Source of the DNA: Megasphaera coli | GTDB taxonomy: Bacteria; Bacillota; Negativicutes; Veillonellales; Megasphaeraceae | DNA: 64,000 bases | Direction of reading: 5' to 3' | Assembly: GCF_900095855.1 (NCBI RefSeq) | Contig: NZ_FMIY01000002.1 | Span: 1,169,322-1,233,321, forward strand | In this document: one piece after another, positions 35,806 to 44,919 of the stretch | Layout of the letters: each line of letters opens with the position of its first letter | How positions within the stretch are numbered: the first letter of the stretch is position 1 | Notes under the pieces: generated by a model | Told to the model about the DNA's origin: nothing | The model's database searches: none | The model's input: only the letters and a program-made list of their open reading frames with translations | Translations under genes and position numbers: made by a program

Positions 35806-37374
35806 CTATTTCTTTTCGTGTTTTCTTATTTCCGCCTTTACTTTCTCCAACAGCTCATCCGGTTCAAAGCCGCCGCGACGTGCCGCCATGCCGAGATCCG
35901 CCAATCTGCCCATAGCGGCGAAGATAACGGGATTTTTCAATTTCTGATAAACCGGTGAAAGCTCAACAAAGAAATCCTTCAAATAAGGGTACTTGTCAAA
36001 CAACCCTGCCATCGTGATAGAGGTCGTCAAATCATCGACACCGGCGGACGGTTTCGTTTCCGCAGGTGCCGCGGCGGTCGGTGTCGTTACAGGCGATGCC
36101 GCTTCTTTGCGTTGTTCTGCAGCGATGCTTTCACCGTCTTTCGCAAAGGGCGTCACATCTTGCATAGTTTCCAATACGCCGCGGAAATTGCCTGCTTCAT
36201 CATGGACACCGATATATTCGATATGGACTATTCTTCCTTTTTTCTTTAATGTAAATTGAACTTTGTCTTTTTCGCCGGAGCGCAGGGATGATACAACGCG
36301 ATTAACGATGGGCCATACTTCGCGAGGATGACAGTTCTGCAAAAGTCTGCCGATGATCCCCGCACTGCGGTCAAAGACACGTTCCTTTGTGTCCGTGTAA
36401 AATTTGACGATATCATTTTCATCTGTAAAGGTCAGATCCATAGGTAAATGCCTGTAAATAAGGTTAATTTGTTCCAGCGTAAGCCTGCCGTTGGCAACAT
36501 CCAGTATTTCTTCAGCCGTCTTGCCGATCTTATACTTTTGCAGGAGCGCATTGAACTCGTCCGCAAAGCCCTCCGTCGGCCCTTCTGCCATAACCTTTGC
36601 AGGTACGGCTTCATCCTGCTTTGTTTCCGGAAGGAACCCCTGCGGCTCGTCTATATTGGCAAAGCCGATTTCTTCTTCACCGATACGCATTTGACGAAAC
36701 TCCTGTTCCGTCAGAAGCTTCAGCGACGTCGGATAAAGAATGGTCCGTTCTTTGAGCATAATATCTTCTATTTTTTCGATAACTTCGGGCTGCAATTCAC
36801 GAAACGCTTTTTCGTCATCCTTATCGAGAAGCTTTTTACCCTTGCCTATAACATTGCGCACGGCATCGTCAAAGCTCCACATAATAGCCGTCGGCCTGTC
36901 AAACCCCTTCTGTTCAAGGAAGGGGAAAAGCTGATTGTGCTTGCGCGCAAAGTGGCGTTGGTACAAGAGAAGCTTATCGTACACTTCAAGCCACTCATTT
37001 TTAATAAATTTGTCTTTGGCGAGGAGCGCTTTCATATGGCCGACAATCTTTTCCATGACTGCGTTTTCCGCCATGAACGTGCGAACGGGGTGTCCTTCAG
37101 GAAGCGCTTCCAAGGCCGGCTGCCGCAAAATACCGTCAAAGAGGCGGATAATGTCATTCATGCGGTCATGCATTTCTTCGTCCGCCATGCCTTCTTCTTT
37201 CAGCTTCTGTTCGCCGTATGCAAATTCCTCAGGCGTTACATAGTCAAATTTGGATTTCAGTTCCCGCCGTGCTTCGTCAAAGGACAGGCGCCCTGCTACA
37301 TAGTCCATTTTGATGCGAACTATTTCTTCACATTTTTTTACATCTACATCAAATACACGTGCTTTATCCGTCAT
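35806..37374 (-). CDS. DUF438 / hemerythrin / PAS / DUF1858 protein
   Basis: A 522-residue soluble multidomain protein. The N-terminal 75 residues fit DUF438. A hemerythrin-like HHE region follows, with histidines in GHPVRTF, VGHMKALL and YQRHFARKHNQLF (about residues 95-165). The middle (about 315-420) is PAS-like with VRFDRSAGIIGRLLQNCHP-type sequence ending DVTPFAKD. The C-terminal 70 residues match DUF1858 (YPYLKDFFVELSPVYQKLKNP). This arrangement suggests sensing of oxygen, NO or redox state, but there is no output domain such as a kinase or HTH. It is monocistronic, and its role is unknown. Confidence 0.8.
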   Translation of the reverse strand: MTDKARVFDVDVKKCEEIVRIKMDYVAGRLSFDEARRELKSKFDYVTPEEFAYGEQKLKEEGMADEEMHDRMNDIIRLFDGILRQPALEALPEGHPVRTFMAENAVMEKIVGHMKALLAKDKFIKNEWLEVYDKLLLYQRHFARKHNQLFPFLEQKGFDRPTAIMWSFDDAVRNVIGKGKKLLDKDDEKAFRELQPEVIEKIEDIMLKERTILYPTSLKLLTEQEFRQMRIGEEEIGFANIDEPQGFLPETKQDEAVPAKVMAEGPTEGFADEFNALLQKYKIGKTAEEILDVANGRLTLEQINLIYRHLPMDLTFTDENDIVKFYTDTKERVFDRSAGIIGRLLQNCHPREVWPIVNRVVSSLRSGEKDKVQFTLKKKGRIVHIEYIGVHDEAGNFRGVLETMQDVTPFAKDGESIAAEQRKEAASPVTTPTAAAPAETKPSAGVDDLTTSITMAGLFDKYPYLKDFFVELSPVYQKLKNPVIFAAMGRLADLGMAARRGGFEPDELLEKVKAEIRKHEKK

Positions 37375-37493
37375 AAGACTTCACTCCTTACGCAAAAATT
37401 AATTCCGTAATGAAACAGTTTATCATCTCTATGGTCGGAGTATACGTCTTAGAAGAGTATTCGTCCATTGGATTTACAACAAAGGAGCGATAC

Positions 37494-38669
37494 TTATTCT
37501 TTGTTCCGTTCTTTGGCGAATTCGTCGGCGACAGCACGACGCAGGTCCGCGTCAGCCGCCAATTTCAAGACGACATTGCCCATAATTTCGGCACCGCGCA
37601 TAATGACCGGCTCAATTGTCTTATCTTGTACCATCGCCGCGATTTCCCGCGAATGGCCGGGGTAATACGTATTCCCTCCGGCAAGGCGAATATGCAGTGT
37701 CGGGCATTCGTGACTCACATTGCCGATATCGGAGCTGCCGCCGGCGCGGCGGCTTACCGTATAAGGCACGGCGAGTTCCTGCAATACTTCTTCCGCAAGG
37801 CCCGCAGCCGCTTCATTCCAAAGCATTTCATCATAATCCAGGCCCATGGAGATGACGTCATATGTCGTATCCGTTGCAATAGCCGCCCCTTTGATACAGT
37901 TCATGACTTTGCCTACGAGTTCATCTAAATAAGGCCGCGACGTGTAGCGAAGTGTACATTCAAGCTCCGCTCTGTCAGGCACGATATTTGATGCCGTACC
38001 GCCGTCGACGATATACGCACCTATGCGCGCTTCCGGCCGAATGTGCTGGCGCAGCATGTCCATGCCGTGCAGGGCGAGCATGGCCCCGTTCAACGCGTTT
38101 CGGCCCTTCCAGGGATCGTTGGCGCCATGAGCCGTCCGACCGTGAAAAACGACGCGGTAACAGCTGAGAGCGAGAAAATTCTCATTCGGTTCCGTCTCAT
38201 TGGCCGATATGTGAGTCATCAGTGCCAAATCATAGTCTTTAAAAATGCCGGCCCGACACATGAGGACCTTGCCGCCGCGCAGCTCTTCATCCGGAGTGCC
38301 GATGAGGTCGATATCTGCAGGCAGGTCACTGAGCTCACTCAGACCCAGGCAGGCAAGGAGACTCATGGCGCCGTTTGCCGAGTGTCCGCAGCCGTGCCCG
38401 ATTTCGGGAAGTGCGTCGTATTCGGCGAGTACGGCCACCTTCATGACAGGTTTTTTTGCTCTGCGCACGGCGGCACGAAAGGCCGTCGCCTGCCCTGTAA
38501 ATTTCTCTTCCACTGCGAACCCGCAGTTCTTACAAAGTTCCACATAAGCCGCGCAGGCACGATATTCCTCGCCGGACAGTTCCGGATCGGCGGCAATGGC
38601 GTAATTGAGCGCAAAGGCCGTTTCTTTATTTTTGTCTATCTTTTCTGCAAGCGCTTCCTGAAGCCCCAT
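37494..38669 (-). CDS. M20-family amidohydrolase
   Basis: A 391-residue metallopeptidase-like hydrolase of the AbgB/PM20D2 branch. Metal-site segments are LAEYDALPEIGHGCGHSANGA and GTPDEELRGGK, and the dimerisation domain begins FHGRTAHGA. Related enzymes split N-acyl amino acids, p-aminobenzoyl-glutamate or dipeptides; the substrate here is not determined. A nitrilase-family gene ends 12 bases upstream on the same strand, so the two hydrolases are probably co-expressed. Confidence 0.88.
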   Translation of the reverse strand: MGLQEALAEKIDKNKETAFALNYAIAADPELSGEEYRACAAYVELCKNCGFAVEEKFTGQATAFRAAVRRAKKPVMKVAVLAEYDALPEIGHGCGHSANGAMSLLACLGLSELSDLPADIDLIGTPDEELRGGKVLMCRAGIFKDYDLALMTHISANETEPNENFLALSCYRVVFHGRTAHGANDPWKGRNALNGAMLALHGMDMLRQHIRPEARIGAYIVDGGTASNIVPDRAELECTLRYTSRPYLDELVGKVMNCIKGAAIATDTTYDVISMGLDYDEMLWNEAAAGLAEEVLQELAVPYTVSRRAGGSSDIGNVSHECPTLHIRLAGGNTYYPGHSREIAAMVQDKTIEPVIMRGAEIMGNVVLKLAADADLRRAVADEFAKERNKE

Positions 38670-38681
38670 GAGCCTATCCCC

Positions 38682-39494
38682 CTATACTGTGTTCTTTCCT
38701 GCTGCAGCCTTTTCATACAGAGCCGGTCTCCTGTCCGCAAAGACCGTGATTTTTTGCCGCACTCGCCCCGTTTCCACGGGCTCTATTGTCGCCTCTATAA
38801 TATCTTCAGCGTCGCCGCCCTTTGCCGAGGTTTCACCAAGCGGGCCGAAGACGGCCGAACCGCCGCCGCCGATTTTCCCCTTTACGTCGTCAACTGCGTT
38901 AGCCATAACGACATAGCACTGGTTTTCAACGGCTCGAGCCCGCCCCAAAAGATGCCAATGGTCGATACGCGCCGCCGGCCACGACGCCGGTATAAAAAGA
39001 ACCTGAGCCCCCGCCAGAACGGTCAGGCGCACCCATTCACAAAAACGCAGGTCATAGCAGATAACGGCACCCATATTCACGCCGTCAAGGGAAAAAAGAC
39101 CGGGCGCGTTGCCCGGCGTGAATTTTTTATCTTCCCCGGCCGGAGAAAATAAATGGGCCTTGTCATATGTTGCCGTAAGGCTGCCGCCGCGGTTATAGAC
39201 ATACATACGGTTATATGCCTTCCCGTTCTCCTGAACGGCAACGGATCCGCCGACAATATTAACCTCATGCGCCGCCGCAAAGGCGGATAAAAACGCTTGC
39301 GTCCGTACACCGCCTTCATCGGCAGCACGCAATACATCGTCCGGATAAAAACCCGTATTCCACATTTCCGGCAAAACGACAACATCGGGTTTATCCGCCT
39401 GTACGGCCGCTTCCATCCGCTCGGCCGCAGCAGCGTAGTTGCAGTCGACGTCGCCGAGGCGGGAGGCAAATTGAATGATTGTTATTTTCATCAT
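38682..39494 (-). CDS. Nitrilase-superfamily amidase (Nit2/YafV-like)
   Basis: A 270-residue C-N hydrolase. The Glu-Lys-Cys triad is visible: E in VVLPEMWNTGF, K in TYDKAHLFSP and C in GAVICYDLRFCEW. This sequence type matches omega-amidases that hydrolyse alpha-ketoglutaramate or ketosuccinamate. The start is one of two adjacent ATGs (39494 or 39491) after AGGTGAT. It is the first gene of the two-gene unit with the M20 hydrolase. Confidence 0.9.
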   Translation of the reverse strand: MMKITIIQFASRLGDVDCNYAAAAERMEAAVQADKPDVVVLPEMWNTGFYPDDVLRAADEGGVRTQAFLSAFAAAHEVNIVGGSVAVQENGKAYNRMYVYNRGGSLTATYDKAHLFSPAGEDKKFTPGNAPGLFSLDGVNMGAVICYDLRFCEWVRLTVLAGAQVLFIPASWPAARIDHWHLLGRARAVENQCYVVMANAVDDVKGKIGGGGSAVFGPLGETSAKGGDAEDIIEATIEPVETGRVRQKITVFADRRPALYEKAAAGKNTV

Positions 39495-39625
39495 ATCACC
39501 TGCTCTACGTAAAAAATTATTAGTAATTTTATTATACGAAAGGAAGACAGGCTATGCAACAAGACATGGCAGGCACGCCCCATTTATGATATAGTAAGGA
39601 CATACTGAAAGGATGGGCCGGGCTC

Positions 39626-40141
39626 ATGTCAAAAATAAAAAAGACCAATGTTATGCGTATACTTGATAAAGCGGGCATCGAATATACAGTCAAAACATAT
39701 GAATATACAGAAGACGATTTATCCGGTCTTCATGCCGCAGCCGCAACCGGACTCAATCCCGACCGTGTTTTCAAAACGCTCGTCGGGGAAGGAAACAAGA
39801 ACGGCCCTGTCGTCTTCTGTATTCCCGTGCATAAAGAACTGGATTTGAAAAAAGCCGCCCACGTAAGCGGCAATAAAAATGTGCGCCTCGTTCATGTCAA
39901 AGAGCTGCCGACTTTGACCGGATACATCCGCGGCGGCTGCTCACCCGTAGGTATGAAAAAACTCTTTCCCACTTATATAGACGCAAGTGCAATAAATACC
40001 GATATCATCAGTATCAGCGCCGGGCAAAGGGGTATTCAGGTGCTCCTTGAGCCCAAAGACATACAAGCCGTGACCGAGGCGGCCTTTGCGGATCTGGTCA
40101 TGGAAGATATTATTTTAACGGAAGGACGTGTCCGCCCATGA
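39626..40141 (+). CDS. ybaK: YbaK-type aminoacyl-tRNA deacylase
   Basis: A 171-residue YbaK/EbsC-family protein that removes cysteine mischarged on tRNA-Pro. The conserved parts are NPDRVFKTLVGEG, VFCIPVHKELDLKKAA and GYIRGGCSPVGMKK, with the catalytic lysine in the FKTL segment. It overlaps the UDG gene by four bases. The length is typical. Confidence 0.93.
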   Translation: MSKIKKTNVMRILDKAGIEYTVKTYEYTEDDLSGLHAAAATGLNPDRVFKTLVGEGNKNGPVVFCIPVHKELDLKKAAHVSGNKNVRLVHVKELPTLTGYIRGGCSPVGMKKLFPTYIDASAINTDIISISAGQRGIQVLLEPKDIQAVTEAAFADLVMEDIILTEGRVRP

Positions 40142-40794
40142 CAGCTTCTTGGCAAGATTGGCTTGACACCTTGACGCGCTGTGATTCCTGCCCGCTCCGT
40201 CACGAAGGAAATCGCGGCCCGACGCGCAGCTCCGGGCCTGCAGATTCGCCCATTATGTTCGTCGGTGAGGGGCCCGGCGGTGTGGAAGATGAATACGGCG
40301 TCCCGCTCGTCGGGCCGTCGGGAAAGCTATTGGATAAGGCGCTGTGGAGTGTCGGTCTGACGCGGGACCGCATATATGTGACGAACATCGTCAAATGCCG
40401 CCCCCGTAACAACCGCACGCCGACACTGGAAGAAGGCAGATACTGCGCAAACATTCACCTGGTGCGGGAGATTGAACTTGTAAATCCTAAGGTTATCGTC
40501 TGTCTCGGTAAGGTGGCTTTTCAATACTTTTACGGACAGGCTGCAAGCATTATGCGCAATCGCGGCAAGTGGCTCGAGCACGGAGATATTCCCGTCATGC
40601 CCACATATCATCCGGCCTTCCTGCTGCGGCAAACCGGCACAGAGCTGGTCGAGTCAAAATGGCAGGTCTATTACGATCTGAAGGCAGCCGTCGAAAAAGC
40701 AAAGAAATCCTGTCCCGACTACCTCTACGGCAGCAAAACCGTTCCCGATTTGCTGCAGCAGTATAAAGCGTTGAAAGAAAGCAGACATTTCTGA
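40138..40794 (+). CDS. Uracil-DNA glycosylase, family 4/5
   Basis: A 218-residue iron-sulfur UDG that removes uracil from DNA. Motif A is FVGEGPGGVEDEYG, and motif B is the HPAFLLR segment near residue 160. Cysteines for the [4Fe-4S] cluster are C15 and C18 in CDSCPL and others in KCRPRNN and RYC. It is co-translated with ybaK through ATGA overlap and followed by a strong terminator. Confidence 0.93.
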   Translation: MTASWQDWLDTLTRCDSCPLRHEGNRGPTRSSGPADSPIMFVGEGPGGVEDEYGVPLVGPSGKLLDKALWSVGLTRDRIYVTNIVKCRPRNNRTPTLEEGRYCANIHLVREIELVNPKVIVCLGKVAFQYFYGQAASIMRNRGKWLEHGDIPVMPTYHPAFLLRQTGTELVESKWQVYYDLKAAVEKAKKSCPDYLYGSKTVPDLLQQYKALKESRHF

Positions 40795-40840
40795 AAAAGG
40801 TTGCCATGACGGATTTGGTATCTTGTCATGGCAACCTTTT
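40795..40840 (+). terminator. Terminator after the UDG gene
   Basis: A 15-16 bp stem AAAGGTTGCCATGAC/GTCATGGCAACCTTT ends in TTTT. It is symmetric enough to stop the convergent tRNA-Gly transcript too. Confidence 0.9.
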
Positions 40841-40844
40841 GTTC

Positions 40845-40918
40845 TGGAGCGGATGAAGGGGATCGAACCCTCGTACCAAGCTTGGGAAGCTTGTATTCTA
40901 CCACTGAATTACATCCGC
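40845..40918 (-). tRNA. tRNA-Gly (CCC)
   Basis: A 74-base cloverleaf with encoded CCA. The acceptor is GCGGATG/CATCCGC and the anticodon loop TTCCCAA gives CCC. Confidence 0.95.
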
Positions 40919-40976
40919 ATGAGTTACTTGTTCAGTATATCAATAAAGCCATTTTTTGTAAAGGAGAACTGCTTCC

Positions 40977-41465
40977 ATGGCTTGGAAAAACGACTGGATT
41001 CTCTTGGTACTTCTCATTTTCTACGGCTCTCTTTTTACGGTACTTTTCATTTCTTTACAAAAATACCGGGAATTATCCGGCCATGCCGCAATAGACTCCT
41101 GGCCTTTTATGGTTGTCGACAGCCGTTTGGTACTCAATAAATGGGCCTTGAACCGGTTTCCTCTCCTTCAGCTCTTTCACACCGCAACGATTTCCTTTCC
41201 CTTAGCGTCCGTTGAACAGGTGGAAATCGGATACAGCAGTTACCTTTCCATAGCCGGTTTCAATTCCTATGTGCGCATTCACACGAAAACCGGCAAAAAA
41301 TCGGCCCGCTATTGGTATTCTTGGTCAGTCCGCAAACAACGTCCGGCACTGCATAATACAAAAGAAGAGTGTTTCCGCACGATGACTCTCTTATCGGAAA
41401 AGCTGATGGAAATGTGTATTCCCAACTATATACGCAAAGAAGAATTATGGACATTTTTCCATTGA
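40977..41465 (+). CDS. Uncharacterised membrane-anchored protein
   Basis: A 162-residue protein with one N-terminal membrane segment (residues 8-28). The soluble part is rich in beta-strand and aromatic residues (QVEIGYSSYLSIAGFNSYVRIHT), somewhat like a bacterial PH-type domain, but I cannot assign a family. AAGGAG precedes the ATG. It is a lone gene between tRNA genes on the other strand and is followed by a strong terminator. Confidence 0.7.
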   Translation: MAWKNDWILLVLLIFYGSLFTVLFISLQKYRELSGHAAIDSWPFMVVDSRLVLNKWALNRFPLLQLFHTATISFPLASVEQVEIGYSSYLSIAGFNSYVRIHTKTGKKSARYWYSWSVRKQRPALHNTKEECFRTMTLLSEKLMEMCIPNYIRKEELWTFFH

Positions 41466-41496
41466 GCTCTTCCAAACACGAGAGTTTTTCGGTTAC

Positions 41497-41549
41497 AAAT
41501 GCGAACTCCCAATCTCACAGAAATCCGTGCAGATTGGGAGTTCGCATTT
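41497..41549. terminator. Bidirectional terminator
   Basis: A 19-bp perfect stem (left arm 41497-41515, right arm 41531-41549) with AAAT/ATTT ends. It separates the plus-strand membrane gene from the convergent tRNA cluster. Confidence 0.88.
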
Positions 41550-41557
41550 ACAGTCTA

Positions 41558-41633
41558 TGGTGATCCACCCGAGACTCGAACTCGGGACACCCTGATTAAA
41601 AGTCAGGTGCTCTACCGACTGAGCTAGTGGATC
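41558..41633 (-). tRNA. tRNA-Lys (TTT), copy 1
   Basis: A 76-base cloverleaf with CCA; anticodon stem CCTGA-type with loop CTTTTAA gives TTT. It differs from the copy at 59446 by two bases. Confidence 0.96.
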
Positions 41634-41638
41634 ATAGC

Positions 41639-41713
41639 TGGCAGGGGTAGCTGGATTCGAACCAGCGCATAGCGGAGTCAAAGTCCGGTGCCTTACCACT
41701 TGGCTATACCCCT
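41639..41713 (-). tRNA. tRNA-Gln (TTG)
   Basis: A 75-base tRNA with CCA. The anticodon loop CTTTGAC gives TTG and the acceptor starts with A1-U72, typical of tRNA-Gln. The anticodon stem reads CCGGA/TCCGC, so pair 27-43 is a C-C mismatch. Confidence 0.94.
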
Positions 41714-41714
41714 G

Positions 41715-41791
41715 TGGGGCGAGTAAAGGGGATCGAACCCTTGAATAACGGAGCCACAATCCGCCGTGTTGACCGCTTCACCATACCCGCC
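41715..41791 (-). tRNA. tRNA-His (GTG)
   Basis: A 77-base tRNA with CCA. The anticodon loop TTGTGGC gives GTG, and the extra G-1 opposite C73 that marks tRNA-His is encoded. Confidence 0.95.
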
Positions 41792-41864
41792 ATATAGGTC
41801 ATCAAAAAGTCGATGACCTAGTCATCTTATCATGCAGACAAAGTCTCTGTCAAGCCTGTATGCT

Positions 41865-42713
41865 TTATTTACCCGCTTCTCCGTACAACAGTTCTTTTAC
41901 GAAATTAGGCAATACAAAAGCGCTCTTCTGAATGCCTTCATTATAGTACTGCGTCGGGAAGATACGTTTTCTGTTCGGTTCCCACGTAAGGGGATCGTAT
42001 TTTTTGGAGCCCATCGTAAAGCAGTGCATCCCCGTAGGGTAGAGGGGAATAAAAGCCGTGTACAGCCGCGTAATGGGGAAAATAGCACTTACTGCGTCGA
42101 ACACTTCTTTCACCAGTTTACGATGCATAAAAGGAGATTCCGTCTGCTGTACGAAAATACCGTCTGCTTTCAAGGCTTTATACGTATCCTTATAAAATTC
42201 GCGCGTAAACAGCCCTTCGCCGGGGCCGACGGGGTCGGAGCAGTCGACAATGACTACATCATACAGATTTTCCGCTTCTTTCATGAAAGCAATGCCGTCG
42301 CCCACTTTAACGGTCAACTTCGGATTTTGTTCCAACATGGCCGACGCAATGCGCGGAAAGTATTGCTTGGACAACTCGATGACCTTGCCGTCAATATCGA
42401 CCATCGTCACGTGTTCCGCTTCCGGGTGCCGCACGGCTTCTCTTGCCGTACCGCCGTCGCCGCCGCCGATAATGAGGACATTCTTCGGCTGTGGATGCAG
42501 GAAGAGAGGAATATGCGCAATATTTTCGTGATACGTAAATTCGTCTCTGTCCGACGTCTGAAACACGCCGTCCAACACGAGCACGCGACCGTATTCTTTG
42601 CTTTCCGCAATGACAATATCCTGAAAATCCGACTTTCCTTCATAAAGTATTTCCGATACTTCTGCACACAAATCCAGATAAGGGGACTGGTGTTCCGTAA
42701 TATATTGTTTCAT
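41865..42713 (-). CDS. speE: Spermidine synthase
   Basis: A 282-residue aminopropyltransferase that makes spermidine from putrescine and decarboxylated SAM. The binding motif LIIGGGDGGTAREAVRH and the catalytic DCSDPVGPGEGLF are clear; VLDGVFQTSDRDEFTYHE precedes them. I chose the ATG at 42713 since GGAGGC lies five bases upstream; a longer in-frame start at 42785 lacks a site. An extended -10 (TGCTACAAT on the minus strand, about 42760) probably drives it. The Orn/Lys/Arg decarboxylase at 60497 could supply the diamine branch. Confidence 0.95.
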   Translation of the reverse strand: MKQYITEHQSPYLDLCAEVSEILYEGKSDFQDIVIAESKEYGRVLVLDGVFQTSDRDEFTYHENIAHIPLFLHPQPKNVLIIGGGDGGTAREAVRHPEAEHVTMVDIDGKVIELSKQYFPRIASAMLEQNPKLTVKVGDGIAFMKEAENLYDVVIVDCSDPVGPGEGLFTREFYKDTYKALKADGIFVQQTESPFMHRKLVKEVFDAVSAIFPITRLYTAFIPLYPTGMHCFTMGSKKYDPLTWEPNRKRIFPTQYYNEGIQKSAFVLPNFVKELLYGEAGK

Positions 42714-43056
42714 GTCATGCCTCCGAGTTGCTTCAATAATAAATATATCCGTTTTATTGTAGCACACTTCGCCCGGAGAAAACATATTTTTATGGGTCAG
42801 TCAAACATTATGTTACAAAATTGGTCAGGAGAAGAAAATGAGAAGAACTCCTTACCCAACTAAAATATTCCCGCAGTTATTTTGCACTGAAGCCGTTACA
42901 GGGATATTTTATTGCCGAATTATTACAAGTTAACTAAATTTGCCGTTCTGTGCAGAAAAATCTTTAATCAGAGCCATTCCTTATGATATACTAATGTTCA
43001 AGTTTTTTAATCAGTCTTTTATATGCGGGATCTATCTTCCCCTTACAGGTGATGAA
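42714..43056. other. Intergenic region between divergent speE and the efflux operon
   Basis: It holds the speE promoter on the minus strand and an extended -10 (TGATATACT, 42983-42991) for the efflux operon on the plus strand. I see no gene or structured RNA in the remaining AT-rich sequence. Confidence 0.4.
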
Positions 43057-44196
43057 ATGAAATTGGATGTAAATAAGCTAAAAAAGAAACGTAAACTCCT
43101 CATAGTGGTCTTTCTTATCCATGTCTGTGCAATAGGCGGCTATCTCTATTATCAACATACAGTGACGGCACAAAATATGAAAGCCGTTGAAACGGCGGAC
43201 GTCACAAGGATGAATATAAAATCAACCGTATCAGCTACGGGTACGATCAGCCCTGTAAACTCCGTTGAAGTATCGCCGAAGATCACGGCCCGTATCAGTA
43301 CTGTAACGGTCAAGGAAAATGACAGCGTCACTAAAGGCGAAGTGGTCGCCACTTTAGACGGCAAGGACTTCGAAGCCAAAAGAGATCAGGCTCAATTCAA
43401 GGTAACGAATGCACAATTAAAATATGAACGGGCCAAGTATCTCTACGAAACCGGAGCCGGCTCCAAGCAGGATTACGACGACGCAAAGTTTAATTATGAT
43501 ACGGCTATCAGCAACTTAAGCGAAGCCGAGTCGGATGTTGCCGAAACGGTCATTACCGCACCCATGAGCGGTACCGTCGTAGGCGAACCTAAGACTCCCG
43601 GCACAATGGCGGTACAGGGCAACAGCAATCCGACAGTCATCATGCGCATTGCCGACACGGCAACCAAACAGATCGTAGCCAAGATCGATGAAACGGATAT
43701 CGGTAAAATCAAAGTCGGTCAGGATGCCGTCTTTACGGTCGATACCTATACGAACAAGACCTTTACGGCCCGTGTATCCAAAATTTCTCAAACGGACACC
43801 GGTAATACATGGGATACGACGGATTCTTCCGAAACGACGTCATCTTCATCGTCATCTTCGGCAAGTGTTATCTATTACTATGTCACCTTGGATGTAGACG
43901 ATCCGAACGATGATCTTCGCCTCGGTATGACGGCACGTGTCGACATCAATACCTCTCAAAAAGACAATGCCCTTGTCATCCCCATTGCCGCACTCAAGAC
44001 AAATAACAACGGCTCTTACGTCTTGCTCGTTAAGGACGACGGCTCAACGGAAGCCGTAAATGTTACAACAGGTATTTACAGCGACGAGTATGTAGAAATA
44101 ATCAGCGGATTGTCCGAAGGAGACAAAGTATCCGTCACGTACACGTCGGCAGGTAAATCTTCGTCAAACAATGACCAGGGACCGCCGCCGATGTAA
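43057..44196 (+). CDS. MacA-like membrane fusion protein
   Basis: A periplasmic adaptor of about 379 residues of the HlyD/RND-MFP family. It has one N-terminal membrane anchor (residues 13-32), a lipoyl-like domain (SVEVSPKITARISTVTVKEN), a coiled-coil hairpin (about 110-170) and a beta-barrel region. A run of Ser/Thr (SETTSSSSSSSAS) around residues 257-270 is an unusual loop. The ATG at 43057 has AGGTGATGAA ahead of it; the open frame extends further upstream without a ribosome site. With the next two genes it forms a MacAB-type efflux pump; a TolC-like protein is not in the window. Confidence 0.9.
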   Translation: MKLDVNKLKKKRKLLIVVFLIHVCAIGGYLYYQHTVTAQNMKAVETADVTRMNIKSTVSATGTISPVNSVEVSPKITARISTVTVKENDSVTKGEVVATLDGKDFEAKRDQAQFKVTNAQLKYERAKYLYETGAGSKQDYDDAKFNYDTAISNLSEAESDVAETVITAPMSGTVVGEPKTPGTMAVQGNSNPTVIMRIADTATKQIVAKIDETDIGKIKVGQDAVFTVDTYTNKTFTARVSKISQTDTGNTWDTTDSSETTSSSSSSSASVIYYYVTLDVDDPNDDLRLGMTARVDINTSQKDNALVIPIAALKTNNNGSYVLLVKDDGSTEAVNVTTGIYSDEYVEIISGLSEGDKVSVTYTSAGKSSSNNDQGPPPM

Positions 44197-44211
44197 AACA
44201 AGGAGTACACG

Positions 44212-44919
44212 ATGGATAAAATAATGATTGATTTAAAAGATATCCGTAAAACTTACCGCATAGGTTCGCAAGATTTCGCCGCTCTGGCAGGTATTACCTT
44301 ACAGATAAAGGAGGGAGAATTCGCAGCACTCATGGGCCCGTCCGGGTCAGGCAAGTCGACGTTGATGAATATTCTCGGTTGCCTGGATCGCCCCACTGCG
44401 GGATCATACAAACTGGACGGGGAAGAAGTTGCCAACCTGTCGGATGATGAGCTGGCATTTACCCGAAACAAAAGTATAGGATTTGTCTTTCAAAATTTCA
44501 ATCTTCTCGGACGCATATCCGCACTTGACAACGTAGCTCTCCCGCTGGTATACGCCGGTATCAGCAAAAAAGAGCGGACTGAGCGGGCGATGGAAAAGCT
44601 TCGTGCCGTCGGTCTTGATACATGGTCTCACCACAAACCGAACGAACTGTCCGGCGGCCAACGACAACGCGTCGCCATCGCCAGGGCTCTCGTCAACGAG
44701 CCGCACATCATCATGGCCGACGAACCGACCGGCAATTTGGACACAAAGTCGACAAAAGAAATTATGAATATTTTCGAAGAATTGCATAGAGACAAGAAAA
44801 CGGTCATCCTGGTTACACATGAACCGGAAATTGCGGCTTGTGCAGGCAGGCAGCTGCTGTTGAGTGACGGTGTGATCACGAAAGATGCCGGAAAAGGGGT
44901 GGTCATGGATGTTGTTTAG
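44212..44919 (+). CDS. MacB/LolD-type ABC ATPase
   Basis: A 235-residue ATPase. Walker A is GPSGSGKST, the signature is LSGGQRQR and Walker B is IIMADEPTGNLD. This branch (MacB, LolD, FtsE) energises mechanotransmission rather than import. It starts 15 bases after the fusion protein and overlaps the permease gene, which supports a three-part efflux pump. Confidence 0.94.
   Translation: MDKIMIDLKDIRKTYRIGSQDFAALAGITLQIKEGEFAALMGPSGSGKSTLMNILGCLDRPTAGSYKLDGEEVANLSDDELAFTRNKSIGFVFQNFNLLGRISALDNVALPLVYAGISKKERTERAMEKLRAVGLDTWSHHKPNELSGGQRQRVAIARALVNEPHIIMADEPTGNLDTKSTKEIMNIFEELHRDKKTVILVTHEPEIAACAGRQLLLSDGVITKDAGKGVVMDVV

Noticed and set aside
41639-41713. tRNA pseudogene
   Set aside because: Only one stem pair is mismatched; all other stems, loops and CCA are intact.
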